From: an uncultured Pseudomonas sp.
GTDB taxonomy: Bacteria; Pseudomonadota; Gammaproteobacteria; Pseudomonadales; Pseudomonadaceae
Direction: 5' to 3'
Assembly (NCBI RefSeq): GCF_946885955.1
Contig: NZ_CAMPHI010000057.1
Span: 1 to 27,603, forward strand
Length of the DNA: 27,603 nucleotides
The translations under genes were made by a program, and so were the position numbers. Below, one piece after another: positions 8,495 through 15,301 of the stretch (its first letter is position 1; every line of letters starts with the position of its first letter). Under the pieces are notes generated by a model. It had not been told where the DNA came from. It did no database searches and saw nothing but the letters and a program-made list of their open reading frames with translations.

Positions 8495-8639
8495 TAGCAG
8501 GTCGTTGAAAAACTACCTGCGTTGGCAATACTGCGTTAAAAACAGCCTAAAAATGCTCATTTACAGCAGTAAACTCCGCTTTTTCGGCCGTTTTTGCCTT
8601 GTCTTGCCTGCCTCGCCTACGTTTTTCAACCGCCTGCTA
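8495..8639. repeat. MITE-like hairpin repeat, copy 1
   Basis: A 145-bp non-coding element whose ends are inverted: it begins TAGCAGGTCGTTGAAAAAC and ends GTTTTTCAACCGCCTGCTA. The interior also folds back (AAAAACAG against CTGTTTTT-like segments, and a central CATTTAC/GTAAA turn), so the whole unit can form one long hairpin. A second copy lies at 19677-19822 in the same orientation with most of the interior conserved. No transposase is encoded, so movement would need one in trans. It occupies the space between oxyR and the divergent epimerase gene and ends 33 nt before the latter's ATG. Confidence 0.75.
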
Positions 8640-8672
8640 AACTGCCGCTTTGCGAAAAACCTGGAGCGCACC

Positions 8673-9524
8673 ATGACAGTCATTGTATTGCTTGCCGGTT
8701 GCGGCGATCTGGGTGCCCGCCTGGGCATGCGTCTGGCGGCGGAGGGCTGGCGCGTGCATGGTTTGCGCCGTTCGGTTGGGCAATTGCCCGCGGCTATCCT
8801 GCCGGTGGCTGGCGACCTTGAAGTGGATGCCTGCCCGACAGCCTGGCCGGTGGGCGAGCTGGACTACCTGGTGTATTGCGCGTCGGCCAACAGCTCCGAT
8901 GAGGCCGGTTATCGCGCGGCCTATGTCGAGGGGTTGCGCCGGGTACTCGGCTGGCTGGCGCAGCACGGGCAAAAGCCCAAGCGCCTGCTGTTCGTTTCCA
9001 GCAGCAGCGTCTATGGCCAGCAGAGCGGCGAATGGGTCGACGAATCGTCGCTGGCCGAAACCGAGGGCTATTCGGGGCGGATCATGCGCGAGGCCGAGCA
9101 ACTCGCCCTGAACAGCGCGATACCGGCCACGGTAGTGCGCCTGACCGGGCTATACGGACCGGGCCGGCAGTGGCTGCTCAATCAGGTGCGCGAGGGCTAT
9201 CGGGTGGCGAGCGAGCCGCCGTTGTACGGCAACCGTATTCATATCGACGATGCCGCAGGCCTGCTGGCGTTTCTGCTACAGGCCGATCTGCGCGGCGTGG
9301 CGCTGGAGGATTGCTATATCGGCGTCGACGACCAGCCGGCGCCGCTGCATGAGGTGGTCGCCTGGCTACGCGAGCAACTCGGCGTCAGCCACTGGGCCGA
9401 GCAAGCCACTGTGCGTCGTGCCGGCAGCAAGCGCTGCAGCAACGCCCGCGCTCGCGCCCTGGGTTGGGCGCCGCAGTATTCGAGTTATCGCGAGGGTTAT
9501 GAGGCGATTTTGCGGGAAGCCTAA
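8673..9524 (+). CDS. NAD-dependent epimerase/dehydratase family protein (YeeZ-like)
   Basis: A 283-residue extended short-chain dehydrogenase/reductase. It begins with a strand and the nucleotide motif A-G-C-G-D-L-G, a variant G-x-G-x-x-G. It has S-S-S-S-V-Y-G near residue 110, a typical Ser/Tyr region, followed by R-L-T-G-L-Y-G-P-G-R. The canonical Y-x-x-x-K is not obvious: Y-S-G-R-I appears where it would be expected, so catalysis may differ or be weak, as in other YeeZ-type proteins. The ATG at 8673 follows GGAG at 8663-8666. The gene is divergent from oxyR and convergent with ridA. Its substrate is unknown. Confidence 0.8.
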   Translation: MTVIVLLAGCGDLGARLGMRLAAEGWRVHGLRRSVGQLPAAILPVAGDLEVDACPTAWPVGELDYLVYCASANSSDEAGYRAAYVEGLRRVLGWLAQHGQKPKRLLFVSSSSVYGQQSGEWVDESSLAETEGYSGRIMREAEQLALNSAIPATVVRLTGLYGPGRQWLLNQVREGYRVASEPPLYGNRIHIDDAAGLLAFLLQADLRGVALEDCYIGVDDQPAPLHEVVAWLREQLGVSHWAEQATVRRAGSKRCSNARARALGWAPQYSSYREGYEAILREA

Positions 9525-9683
9525 AGCCGCTCTCCCGTAGTCCAGATGCAATCCGGGAGCGGTTGGTGAGGCTATACATTGCCCCGGATTTCATCCGGGC
9601 TACAAGGCTGGCGCCGTCGCCAGCGGTGGACAAGGCTTCGCCATGTCCACCCTACAAAGGCGTGCTCGAATGCAATCCGGGGG
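9525..9683. repeat. Cluster of REP-like palindromes between convergent genes
   Basis: This gap is packed with repeats. TGCAATCCGGG occurs at 9547-9557 and again at about 9670-9680 (overlapping into the ridA 3' side). CCCGGAT-TTC-ATCCGGG (9583-9599) is a perfect hairpin followed by GCTACAA. A second hairpin, listed separately, lies at 9625-9651 and is also followed by CTACAA. Such extragenic palindromes are common at convergent gene ends in Pseudomonas and may act as weak bidirectional terminators. Confidence 0.6.
9625..9651. repeat. Extragenic hairpin repeat, family shared with 19587-19613
   Basis: GGTGGACA and TGTCCACC arms enclose A-GGC-TTC-GCC-A, giving an 8-bp stem, an A/A mismatch and a 3-bp top stem. 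It is the reverse complement of the hairpin at 19587-19613 except for one stem pair changed on both sides (T-A here, C-G there). The flanking CTACAAA is also shared. Confidence 0.65.
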
Positions 9684-10064
9684 TTATTCGAGGACCAGGA
9701 TCGCGTCCATTTCCACTTGGGCGCCACGCGGCAGGGAGGCGACGCCGATGGCGGCGCGGGCCGGGTAAGGCTGCTCGAAGTAACGGCCCATGACCTCGTT
9801 GACCTTGGCGAAGTGCGACAGGTCGGTGAGGAAGATGTTCAGCTTGACGATGTCCTTGAACGAACCACCGGTCGCTTCGGCCACGGCCTTGAGGTTTTCG
9901 AAGACCTGTACGGTCTGGGCTTCGAAGCCTTCCACCAGCTCCATGGTCTTGGGGTCCAGCGGAATCTGTCCGGACATGTAGACGGTGTTGCCCGCCTTGA
10001 TCGCCTGGGAATAGGTGCCGATAGCGGCCGGGGCCTGGTCGCTGCTGATGACGCTCTTGCTCAT
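9684..10064 (-). CDS. ridA: RidA family enamine/imine deaminase
   Basis: A 126-residue cytoplasmic protein that hydrolyses reactive enamines and imines (for example 2-aminoacrylate) formed by PLP enzymes, protecting those enzymes. Family marks are A-I-G-T-Y-S-Q-A-I near residue 20, Y-M-S-G-Q-I-P-L-D, and the substrate-binding Arg/Glu region [20 protein letters not shown] near the end. I chose the ATG at 10064 because GGAG sits 5 nt upstream and the family length fits. In P. aeruginosa this gene directly follows spoT; here about 9.7 kb separates them. Confidence 0.95.
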   Translation of the reverse strand: MSKSVISSDQAPAAIGTYSQAIKAGNTVYMSGQIPLDPKTMELVEGFEAQTVQVFENLKAVAEATGGSFKDIVKLNIFLTDLSHFAKVNEVMGRYFEQPYPARAAIGVASLPRGAQVEMDAILVLE

Positions 10065-10240
10065 GGGAGCTCCTTGAAAGCGGTGTTGAGAATGACGTAC
10101 GCCACGGTCGGCGGCGCGCCGTCGCACCCTGTACGCGATCTGCGCTCAGGGTTGGGCTGCATAGGGTGGTCGATAGCGGGGGGCGCTGTCAAAGTGGTCG
10201 GCGCTGTAAAAGATATTTACCGCTCGCCGGCCCTGAGCAA

Positions 10241-10265
10241 GCCCCGAGCGGTTGCGCTCAGGGGC
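10241..10265 (-). terminator. Stem-loop at the end of the exporter gene
   Basis: GCCCC-GAGCG (10241-10250), loop GTTG, CGCTC-A-GGGGC (10255-10265) form a 10-bp stem with one bulge. It overlaps the stop codon of the exporter gene and probably ends or attenuates the long minus-strand transcript before ridA. No strong T-run follows, so the terminator call is moderate. The rest of the 193-nt gap to ridA probably holds the ridA promoter. Confidence 0.45.
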
Positions 10266-11268
10266 GGCTGAACAATGCCAGCAAGCCCATGCTGGTCAGC
10301 AGCAGACCGCCGCTCAGCACTACCAGCAAGAGCAGCGGTCTCCAGCCCTGGGCGATCAACTGGCCAAGGCTGGTGCGCATGCCCAGGGCGGCCATGGCCA
10401 GCAACAGGCAGGTCTGCGAGGCCAACACCAGCCAGTCGCGCAGGCCGCCCGGGAGCCAGCCGAGGCTGTTGAGGCCGAACAGGGCGAGAAACCCCAGGAG
10501 GAAATACGGGAACTCGCTGGCGCCGCTATCGCCACTGCGCAGCAGTACGCCGAGCAACAGCACCAGCGGCGCCAGCAGGGCGACCCGCAGCAGTTTGGTC
10601 AGGGTGGCGACATCGCCAGCGCTGTCGGACACCAGATAACCGGCCGCGGCGGCCTGGGCCACATCATGAATGCTTGCGCCGAGCAGCAGGCCGCTGTCGA
10701 TGGCGCTGTAGCCGAGGCTTGCCAGCAGCGGCGGATAGAGCAGCATCGACAGGGTGCCGAGGGCGGTCACGCCGACCACCACGCCGAGCAAGCGGCGCTC
10801 TTCCAGGCGCCCGGCAGGAATCACCGCGGCCACCGCAATGGCCGCCGACACCCCGCAGATCGCCACCGCCACCCCGGCCACCAGGCTGTGCAGGGTCGGC
10901 AGGCGCAGCCAGCGGCCGAGCAGCAGGGCGGCGCCGATGATCAGCGGCACGCTGCCGAGCACCACCAGCAGCGGTAAGCCGCCAACCGCCACCAGCTGTT
11001 CCACGCCGATTCGCGCACCCAGCAGGGCGACGCCGATGCGCAGCACCTGGCGGCTGCAGAAGCCGACGCCGGGCTGCAGCCGTGGGTCGCCGGCCTGGCT
11101 GGCGAAACCGAAGCCGAGCAGTAACACCAGCAGCAGCGCCGGGGCGCCGTAGTGCTCGGCGAGAAAGCTCCCGGCCAGCGTCAGCACCACGCCGAGGGCC
11201 AGGCCGGGATACAGGCGACGCAGACTGTCGAGCGGCGAGGCGAGCCAGTGCAGGGCGCGTGCATTCAT
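10258..11268 (-). CDS. YeiH/UPF0324 family putative sulfate/sulfite exporter
   Basis: A 336-residue inner-membrane protein with about ten hydrophobic segments. The family is recognisable from L-R-I-G-V-A-L-L-G-A-R-I, A-I-C-G-V-S-A-A-I-A and the D-S-G-L-L-L-G-A-S-I-H-D-V-A-Q segment. From memory, members of this family (COG2855) occur beside sulfonate-breakdown genes as CuyZ/SuyZ and are proposed to export sulfite or sulfate; direct transport evidence is thin. I chose the ATG at 11268 because it overlaps the stop of the DUF971 gene (ATGA), which implies coupled translation, and because longer starts read through the neighbouring gene. It is the last gene of the accessory cluster, which fits removal of an end product. 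Confidence 0.8.
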   Translation of the reverse strand: MNARALHWLASPLDSLRRLYPGLALGVVLTLAGSFLAEHYGAPALLLVLLLGFGFASQAGDPRLQPGVGFCSRQVLRIGVALLGARIGVEQLVAVGGLPLLVVLGSVPLIIGAALLLGRWLRLPTLHSLVAGVAVAICGVSAAIAVAAVIPAGRLEERRLLGVVVGVTALGTLSMLLYPPLLASLGYSAIDSGLLLGASIHDVAQAAAAGYLVSDSAGDVATLTKLLRVALLAPLVLLLGVLLRSGDSGASEFPYFLLGFLALFGLNSLGWLPGGLRDWLVLASQTCLLLAMAALGMRTSLGQLIAQGWRPLLLLVVLSGGLLLTSMGLLALFSRP

Positions 11269-11579
11269 GGTTGCGGCTCGCTCAGTTCGCCGAGCTCGCG
11301 CAGGTAGGCCCAGGGGTAGAGGCCACGGAAATGACCGTCGCTGAAAAACAGTTGTAGCCCGCTGATGCCCGAGACTTCCAGCTTGTTTACCGCAACATCG
11401 GCATCGATCAGCGTCAGGGCACCGCGTTGGCGGGTCTGGTTGCAGGCCGAACAGGCGCAGCTCTTGCGCAGGGCCAGGCAACTCAGGCGGCTCAGATGGC
11501 CGTCCGGCCAGAGCACTTCGAGGGTTTTCTGCGCCTTGCGCAGGCGGATTTCGACAGGTGCGGCGGTCAAGGCGTTCAT
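11265..11579 (-). CDS. DUF971 (GBBH-like N-terminal) protein
   Basis: A 104-residue protein matching the DUF971 / gamma-butyrobetaine-hydroxylase-like N-terminal domain. It has W-P-D-G-H near residue 25, L-R-K-S-C-A-C-S-A-C with the C-x-C-x2-C zinc ligands, and the closing S-D-G-H-F-R-G-L-Y-P-W-A-Y-L-R-E-L whose His is the usual fourth ligand. The domain also occurs at the C-terminus of the Fe-S carrier HCF101, so a role in Fe-S protein assembly is plausible but inferred. ATG codons at 11585 and 11579 are both possible; GGAG lies 9 nt before the second and 3 nt before the first, so I prefer 11579. The stop overlaps the exporter start. Confidence 0.82.
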   Translation of the reverse strand: MNALTAAPVEIRLRKAQKTLEVLWPDGHLSRLSCLALRKSCACSACNQTRQRGALTLIDADVAVNKLEVSGISGLQLFFSDGHFRGLYPWAYLRELGELSEPQP

Positions 11580-11636
11580 GGACATGATCTCCGGTGTTCT
11601 GCTGCGCGCCGGCGACCTCGTCAGGCGCCAGTCGGG

Positions 11637-11807
11637 TTACGGGAATTGCGGCGGTTCGGCTTGCGGCAGCAGCAGGGTCGGCACTTCCGGCGGCTTGACC
11701 TGGCGCTGCTCGCTGTCCAGCGGGCGCGCGCTGCCGGTGGCCGCGGCGCTGGCGATCAGCACCGCCAGCAGTGCGCGCTCGAACCAGGGTTTAAGGCGCT
11801 CGGGCAC
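11637..11807 (-). CDS. Small (56 aa) membrane or exported protein, unknown
   Basis: A short gene starting with GTG at 11807, preceded by GGAG 8 nt upstream within the end of the ferredoxin gene, whose stop codon is 2 nt away. The product begins V/M-P-E-R-L-K-P-W-F-E-R, then a hydrophobic Ala/Leu segment (about residues 12-25), then a proline- and glutamine-rich tail (P-E-V-P-T-L-L-L-P-Q). This is the shape of a signal peptide or single membrane helix with a short periplasmic tail. I recognise no family. The ribosome-binding site and tight packing between co-directional genes support it as real. Confidence 0.5.
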   Translation of the reverse strand: MPERLKPWFERALLAVLIASAAATGSARPLDSEQRQVKPPEVPTLLLPQAEPPQFP

Positions 11808-11809
11808 GG

Positions 11810-12133
11810 TTAGCGCTCCAGAAATTGCAGTTTGTCGGCCTGGTCGACCCAGGCGTCGGCCTCGGCCAGCGGGCTGCGGGTATGGCTGAGCAACGGCCAG
11901 ACCTCGGCCAGCTCGGCGTTGAGTTCGATGAAATGGCTCTGCTCCGGCGGCACGTCGCTGTCGGCGAAGATCGCATCGGCCGGGCACTCCGGCCCGCACA
12001 GGCTGCAGTCGATGCAGGCGCCGGGGTTGATCACCAGAAAGTTCGGGCCTTCGTGGAAGCAATCGGTCGGGCACACCTCGACGCAGTCGGTGTATTTGCA
12101 GCGGATGCAGTTTTCGGTCACTACGTAGGTCAT
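11810..12133 (-). CDS. 7Fe ferredoxin (FdxA-like, [3Fe-4S][4Fe-4S])
   Basis: A 107-residue low-potential electron carrier. Cysteines at 9, 12, 17, 21, 25, 40, 43, 46 and 50 reproduce, shifted by one, the pattern of Azotobacter vinelandii ferredoxin I. By that comparison Cys9/17/50 would hold a 3Fe cluster and Cys21/40/43/46 a 4Fe cluster, with Cys12 and Cys25 free. The long C-terminal tail ending L-Q-F-L-E-R is also FdxA-like. The cluster location suggests this is an extra paralog dedicated to the nearby flavoprotein or its electron acceptor, rather than the housekeeping fdxA. That is inference. A REP doublet lies just upstream. Confidence 0.88.
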   Translation of the reverse strand: MTYVVTENCIRCKYTDCVEVCPTDCFHEGPNFLVINPGACIDCSLCGPECPADAIFADSDVPPEQSHFIELNAELAEVWPLLSHTRSPLAEADAWVDQADKLQFLER

Positions 12134-12154
12134 CGGGTCTTCCTCGCTTCGTCG

Positions 12155-12216
12155 GTGGGAGGGGCTTTAGCCGCGACACTTGGTTGTCAGCGATTCGCGG
12201 CTAAAGCCCCTCCCAC
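12155..12216. repeat. REP doublet (REPIN-like) A
   Basis: Two 22-nt arms (12155-12176 and 12195-12216) are perfect reverse complements. Each starts GTGGGAGGGGCTTTAGCC when read from the outside and they flank an 18-nt centre. The arrangement matches Pseudomonas REP doublets. It lies inside the cluster, between the HEAT-repeat gene and the 7Fe ferredoxin gene, where the RNA hairpin could stabilise upstream mRNA or reduce downstream expression. Confidence 0.85.
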
Positions 12217-12233
12217 GCGCCTGCCATGCGGCC

Positions 12234-13193
12234 TCAGGCCGCGTCATCCAGCTTCGACAGGGCCCAGCGCGCCAGCTTGCGCACGTCCGGGTCGGGGTCT
12301 TGCATGGCGGTTTCGACGAACGGCCGGCCGGCGCTGTGGCCGATGCTGCCGAGGGCGCCGATGGCCGCCTTGCGCAGGTTGCTCATGGGGTCGCGGGCGC
12401 ACACGCCCAGCGCCGGAATGGCGTCCACTGCGGCAAGCTTGCCGAGGGCGTCGACGGCTTTTTCGCGGACCTGCCAGAAGCTGTCGTGGGTGGCGTCGAC
12501 CAGCGGTTGCAGCGCTGCCTGGCAATCGAGTTTGCCGAGGCTGACGGCGGCCTCGACGCGCACCTGCCAGTGTTCGTCCTGGAGGATCTCGATCAGGGTC
12601 GGCCCGACCTGCTCGGCCTCGGCGTAGACCAGGGCGCCGGCCGCGGCGCGGCGCACCTCGGCATCGGGGTCGTGCTGCGCGCGCTGCATCAGTGCCGGCA
12701 AGTTCTGCGGCTGCTTGAGCCAGCCGATCACGGCCACCGCCTCGCGCCTAACCTGCGCATCGGCGTCGGTCAGGCGCGCCAGCGCCGGGACCTGGGCCGC
12801 CGGATTGCGCAGCGGTTTGAGCGCACGAAGAATGCCGGCGACCACGAAACTGTCCTGGCTCTGTTCCAGGGCCGCGAGCAGCGGTGTGGCGGCGGCCGGG
12901 TCCTTGAGGTCCGCGAGGGCGTGGGCGGCGGCGTTGCGCACCACCTCGTCGCTGTCACCGAGGGCGGCGATCAGGGCATCGGCGATATCCGCGGCATCGA
13001 ACTCGTCGACCACCTTGGCGGCCTCCTGGCGCACCGAGGGATCGGGATCGTTAAGGGCGAAAATCAGCAGCTCGGCCGCTTCAGGCTCGCCGCAATCGAC
13101 CAGTTCCAGCACCGCCACCCGGCGAATGCCCGGATCGGCCGAGGCAAGGTTTTCGGCGAGGACCTGCAGTTGAGGGTCGTCATAGTGTTTCAT
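12234..13193 (-). CDS. HEAT-repeat (PBS-lyase-like) scaffold protein
   Basis: A 319-residue protein built almost entirely of about ten helical repeats of about 31 residues. Each carries the D-P-D-x-x-V-R-x-x-A-A-x-A-L pattern (for example D-P-D-P-S-V-R-Q-E-A-A and D-P-D-A-E-V-R-R-A-A-A). There is no signal peptide or membrane segment, so it is cytoplasmic. Proteins of this kind form curved scaffolds that hold partners, or act in cofactor-protein assembly. The start ATG at 13193 follows AGGA with 8-nt spacing. It sits 15 nt after the small ferredoxin gene, so it probably works on or with the flavoprotein-ferredoxin pair. Confidence 0.85.
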   Translation of the reverse strand: MKHYDDPQLQVLAENLASADPGIRRVAVLELVDCGEPEAAELLIFALNDPDPSVRQEAAKVVDEFDAADIADALIAALGDSDEVVRNAAAHALADLKDPAAATPLLAALEQSQDSFVVAGILRALKPLRNPAAQVPALARLTDADAQVRREAVAVIGWLKQPQNLPALMQRAQHDPDAEVRRAAAGALVYAEAEQVGPTLIEILQDEHWQVRVEAAVSLGKLDCQAALQPLVDATHDSFWQVREKAVDALGKLAAVDAIPALGVCARDPMSNLRKAAIGALGSIGHSAGRPFVETAMQDPDPDVRKLARWALSKLDDAA

Positions 13194-13207
13194 GGGCAAT
13201 TCCTTGA

Positions 13208-13441
13208 TCAGCGCAGCAAATAGGGAATGTTCACTTTCACTGCATCGGTCGGGCAGTCGGTCTCGCAGGGCATGCAGTACCAGCATTCGTCGTACTTCAT
13301 ATGGGCCTTGCCGGTGTTCGGGTTAATCCACAGGACATCCAGCGGGCAGACGTCGATGCACACGCGACAGCCCTTGTCGGCGATGCATTTGTCCTCGTCG
13401 ACGACGACCGGGACGCTGGAACGGTGGTTGGCTACGGGCAT
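13208..13441 (-). CDS. 2x[4Fe-4S] ferredoxin, AprB-like
   Basis: A 77-residue ferredoxin with two cluster motifs: Cys19-x5-Cys25-x2-Cys28-x3-Cys32-Pro and Cys53-x2-Cys56-x2-Cys59-x3-Cys63-Pro. The insertion in the first motif and the C-W-Y-C-M-P-C core of the second recall the beta subunit of adenylylsulfate reductase (AprB). It lacks the long C-terminal tail that in AprB wraps around the alpha subunit. The ATG at 13441 follows GAGGAG. Position just after the AprA-like flavoprotein suggests it is the electron-carrying subunit of that enzyme. An upstream in-frame ATG at 13459 would run through the ribosome-binding site. Confidence 0.88.
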   Translation of the reverse strand: MPVANHRSSVPVVVDEDKCIADKGCRVCIDVCPLDVLWINPNTGKAHMKYDECWYCMPCETDCPTDAVKVNIPYLLR

Positions 13442-13468
13442 GGTGTTCTCCTCATCCAAACAGTTTTT

Positions 13469-13528
13469 GTAGGAGGGGCTTTAGCCGCGAAAACATCTCA
13501 GGCGCTTCGCGGCTAAAGCCCCTCCCAC
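13469..13528. repeat. REP doublet (REPIN-like) B
   Basis: Arms at 13469-13490 and 13507-13528 are reverse complements at 21 of 22 positions and belong to the same family as the doublet at 12155-12216. The 16-nt centre is unrelated. It separates the flavoprotein stop (13550) from the ferredoxin start (13441) but leaves the ferredoxin ribosome-binding site intact. Confidence 0.85.
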
Positions 13529-13549
13529 AGGGATCAGTCATTGCGGCTA

Positions 13550-15292
13550 TCAGGCATTGGCGGCTTTTTTCACGCGCAGCTTGCTGTAGGCGTCCTTCTC
13601 GTCGCCGAGGGCCACCACGTAGTCGGCGACCGGGCGTTTGCCGTGGGCCATCTGGCCGTTTTCGTCCTTGAACAGGCGGCTGTGGTAGAACCACTCGGCG
13701 TCGTTCTGCTCGGGGAAATCGACCCGGTAGTGGTACAGGCCCCAGCGCGATTCGGTGCGGTACAGTGAAGCGCGGGCGGCCATCTCGGCGCAGTCGATGA
13801 TCGATTGCACCTCGAGGGCACGGAGAAGCTCGTGAGGGTCGGCGGCGCACAGTTTGGGCAGGTCCGCGCGTACGGCGAGGATGCGTTCCAGGCCGATTTC
13901 CAGCTTCTTGGTGACCTTCGGCGGCTGTAGGTAATCGTTCACCAGGCGACGCACCTTGTATTCCATCTGCTCCGGCGGGATGCCGTCCTTGACCAGCAGC
14001 GGCGCCTGGATGCGCGCCAGCTCCTCGGCAATAAACGCCTCGTCGAGCTGGATTTCGCCGCGGGCCTGGGCGAAGGCGGTGGCGCTCTCGCCGCAGATCT
14101 GCCCGTAGACGAAAGCGCCGAGCATGTAGTTGTGCGCCACCGAGGCCATGTCGCCGGCGCCGTACAGGCCCGGCACCGTGGTCGCGCCGGTCTCGTCGGT
14201 CCACACCCCGGAGGCCGAATGGCCGGAGCAGAAGCCGATCTCGGAGATATGCATCTCGACCATGCGCTGGCGGTAGTCGACCTGGCGGCCTTCGTGGAAG
14301 CGTCCGCGGGTCGGCCGCTCGTTGGTGTGCAGTACGGTCTCGATTTCCTGGATGGTTTCCTCGGCCAGGTGGTCGAGCTTGAGGAACACCGGGCCGGTGC
14401 CGGATTCCAGCTCCTTGAAGAACTCCAGCATCATCTGCCCGGACCAGTAATCGCACTCGATAAAGCGCTCGCCGTAGGCGTTGGCGGTAAAGCCGCCGAG
14501 CGGGCCGGTGACGTAGGCGCAGGCCGGGCCGTTGTAGTCCTTGAGCAGCGGGTTGACCTGGAAGCACTCCAGGTTCACCAGGTCGGCGCCGACGTGGTAG
14601 GCCATGGCATGACCGTCGCCGCAGTTGGCCGGGTTCTCGTAGGTGCCGAACAGGTAACCGGAGTTCGGCAGGCCGATGCGCCCGGCGGCGCCTGTGGCCA
14701 TGATCACCGCCTTGGCGCGGATGATGATCGGCTCGGCGGTGCGGGTGTTGACCCCGATCATCCCGGCAATATTGCCGTCGGCGTCCTTGAGCAGGCGGGT
14801 GGCCTGGAAACGGTTCTCGATCTCTACCCGCACCCGGCGCAAGCGGCGGTAAAGGATCTTCTTGACGTTGTGGCCCTCGGGCATCGGCAGCACATAGGTG
14901 CCGAGGTGGTGGACCTTTTTCATGTCGTAGTCGCCGGTTTCGTCCTTCTGGAAGTGCACGCCCCAGGAGTCGAGCTTTTCGATCATCGGAAACGAGCGCT
15001 GGGCGTAGGCCAGCAACGCCGGCTGGTGGACGATGCCGTCGTTGGCGATGGTGATTTCCTTGACGTACTGCTCGGGTGTGGCGTGGCCGGGGACCACGGC
15101 GTTGTTCAGCCCGTCCATGCCCATGCAGATGGCGCCGGAGCGCTTGACGTTGGCCTTCTCCAGGAGGATCACCTTGAGCGTCGGGTCCTGCTCCTTGACG
15201 GTCACGGCGGCCATCGGACCGGCGGTGCCGCCGCCGATGACCAGCACGTCGGTGTCGATCACCGGAATACCGTTGATATGGGTGGTAGTCAT
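13550..15292 (-). CDS. AprA-like FAD-dependent oxidoreductase (fumarate reductase/SDH flavoprotein fold)
   Basis: A 580-residue flavoprotein of the succinate dehydrogenase / fumarate reductase / APS reductase superfamily. The FAD motif is G-G-G-T-A-G at 20-25, followed by E-K-A-N-V-K-R-S-G-A (45-54), which is closer to AprA than to SdhA. The second FAD segment G-L-Y-G-A-G-D is at 375-381, followed by V-A-H-N-Y-M-L-G (385-392), where AprA has its active-site His. There is no signal peptide. Around 248-255 the protein reads P-L-L-K-D-Y-N-G, where my memory of AprA has P-A-R-F-K-D-G-Y, so an AprA arginine appears absent. ATP sulfurylase and Qmo genes are not nearby, so I call it AprA-like rather than APS reductase. 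AGGAG overlaps the gntR stop. The true substrate is unknown. Confidence 0.85.
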   Translation of the reverse strand: MTTTHINGIPVIDTDVLVIGGGTAGPMAAVTVKEQDPTLKVILLEKANVKRSGAICMGMDGLNNAVVPGHATPEQYVKEITIANDGIVHQPALLAYAQRSFPMIEKLDSWGVHFQKDETGDYDMKKVHHLGTYVLPMPEGHNVKKILYRRLRRVRVEIENRFQATRLLKDADGNIAGMIGVNTRTAEPIIIRAKAVIMATGAAGRIGLPNSGYLFGTYENPANCGDGHAMAYHVGADLVNLECFQVNPLLKDYNGPACAYVTGPLGGFTANAYGERFIECDYWSGQMMLEFFKELESGTGPVFLKLDHLAEETIQEIETVLHTNERPTRGRFHEGRQVDYRQRMVEMHISEIGFCSGHSASGVWTDETGATTVPGLYGAGDMASVAHNYMLGAFVYGQICGESATAFAQARGEIQLDEAFIAEELARIQAPLLVKDGIPPEQMEYKVRRLVNDYLQPPKVTKKLEIGLERILAVRADLPKLCAADPHELLRALEVQSIIDCAEMAARASLYRTESRWGLYHYRVDFPEQNDAEWFYHSRLFKDENGQMAHGKRPVADYVVALGDEKDAYSKLRVKKAANA

Positions 15293-15301
15293 TGTCGTCT
15301 C

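Noticed and set aside
9525..9683. CRISPR array
   Set aside because: Repeats are palindromic, irregularly spaced and not separated by uniform unique spacers.
10258..11481. 407-codon version of the exporter gene starting at 11481
   Set aside because: The first 71 codons run through the DUF971 gene in another frame and have no membrane character; the ATGA overlap supports 11268.
13550..15292. Assignment as succinate dehydrogenase or fumarate reductase subunit A
   Set aside because: The superfamily is right, but the RSGA segment, partner ferredoxin with an AprB-like motif and lack of membrane anchor genes point away from SDH/FRD.
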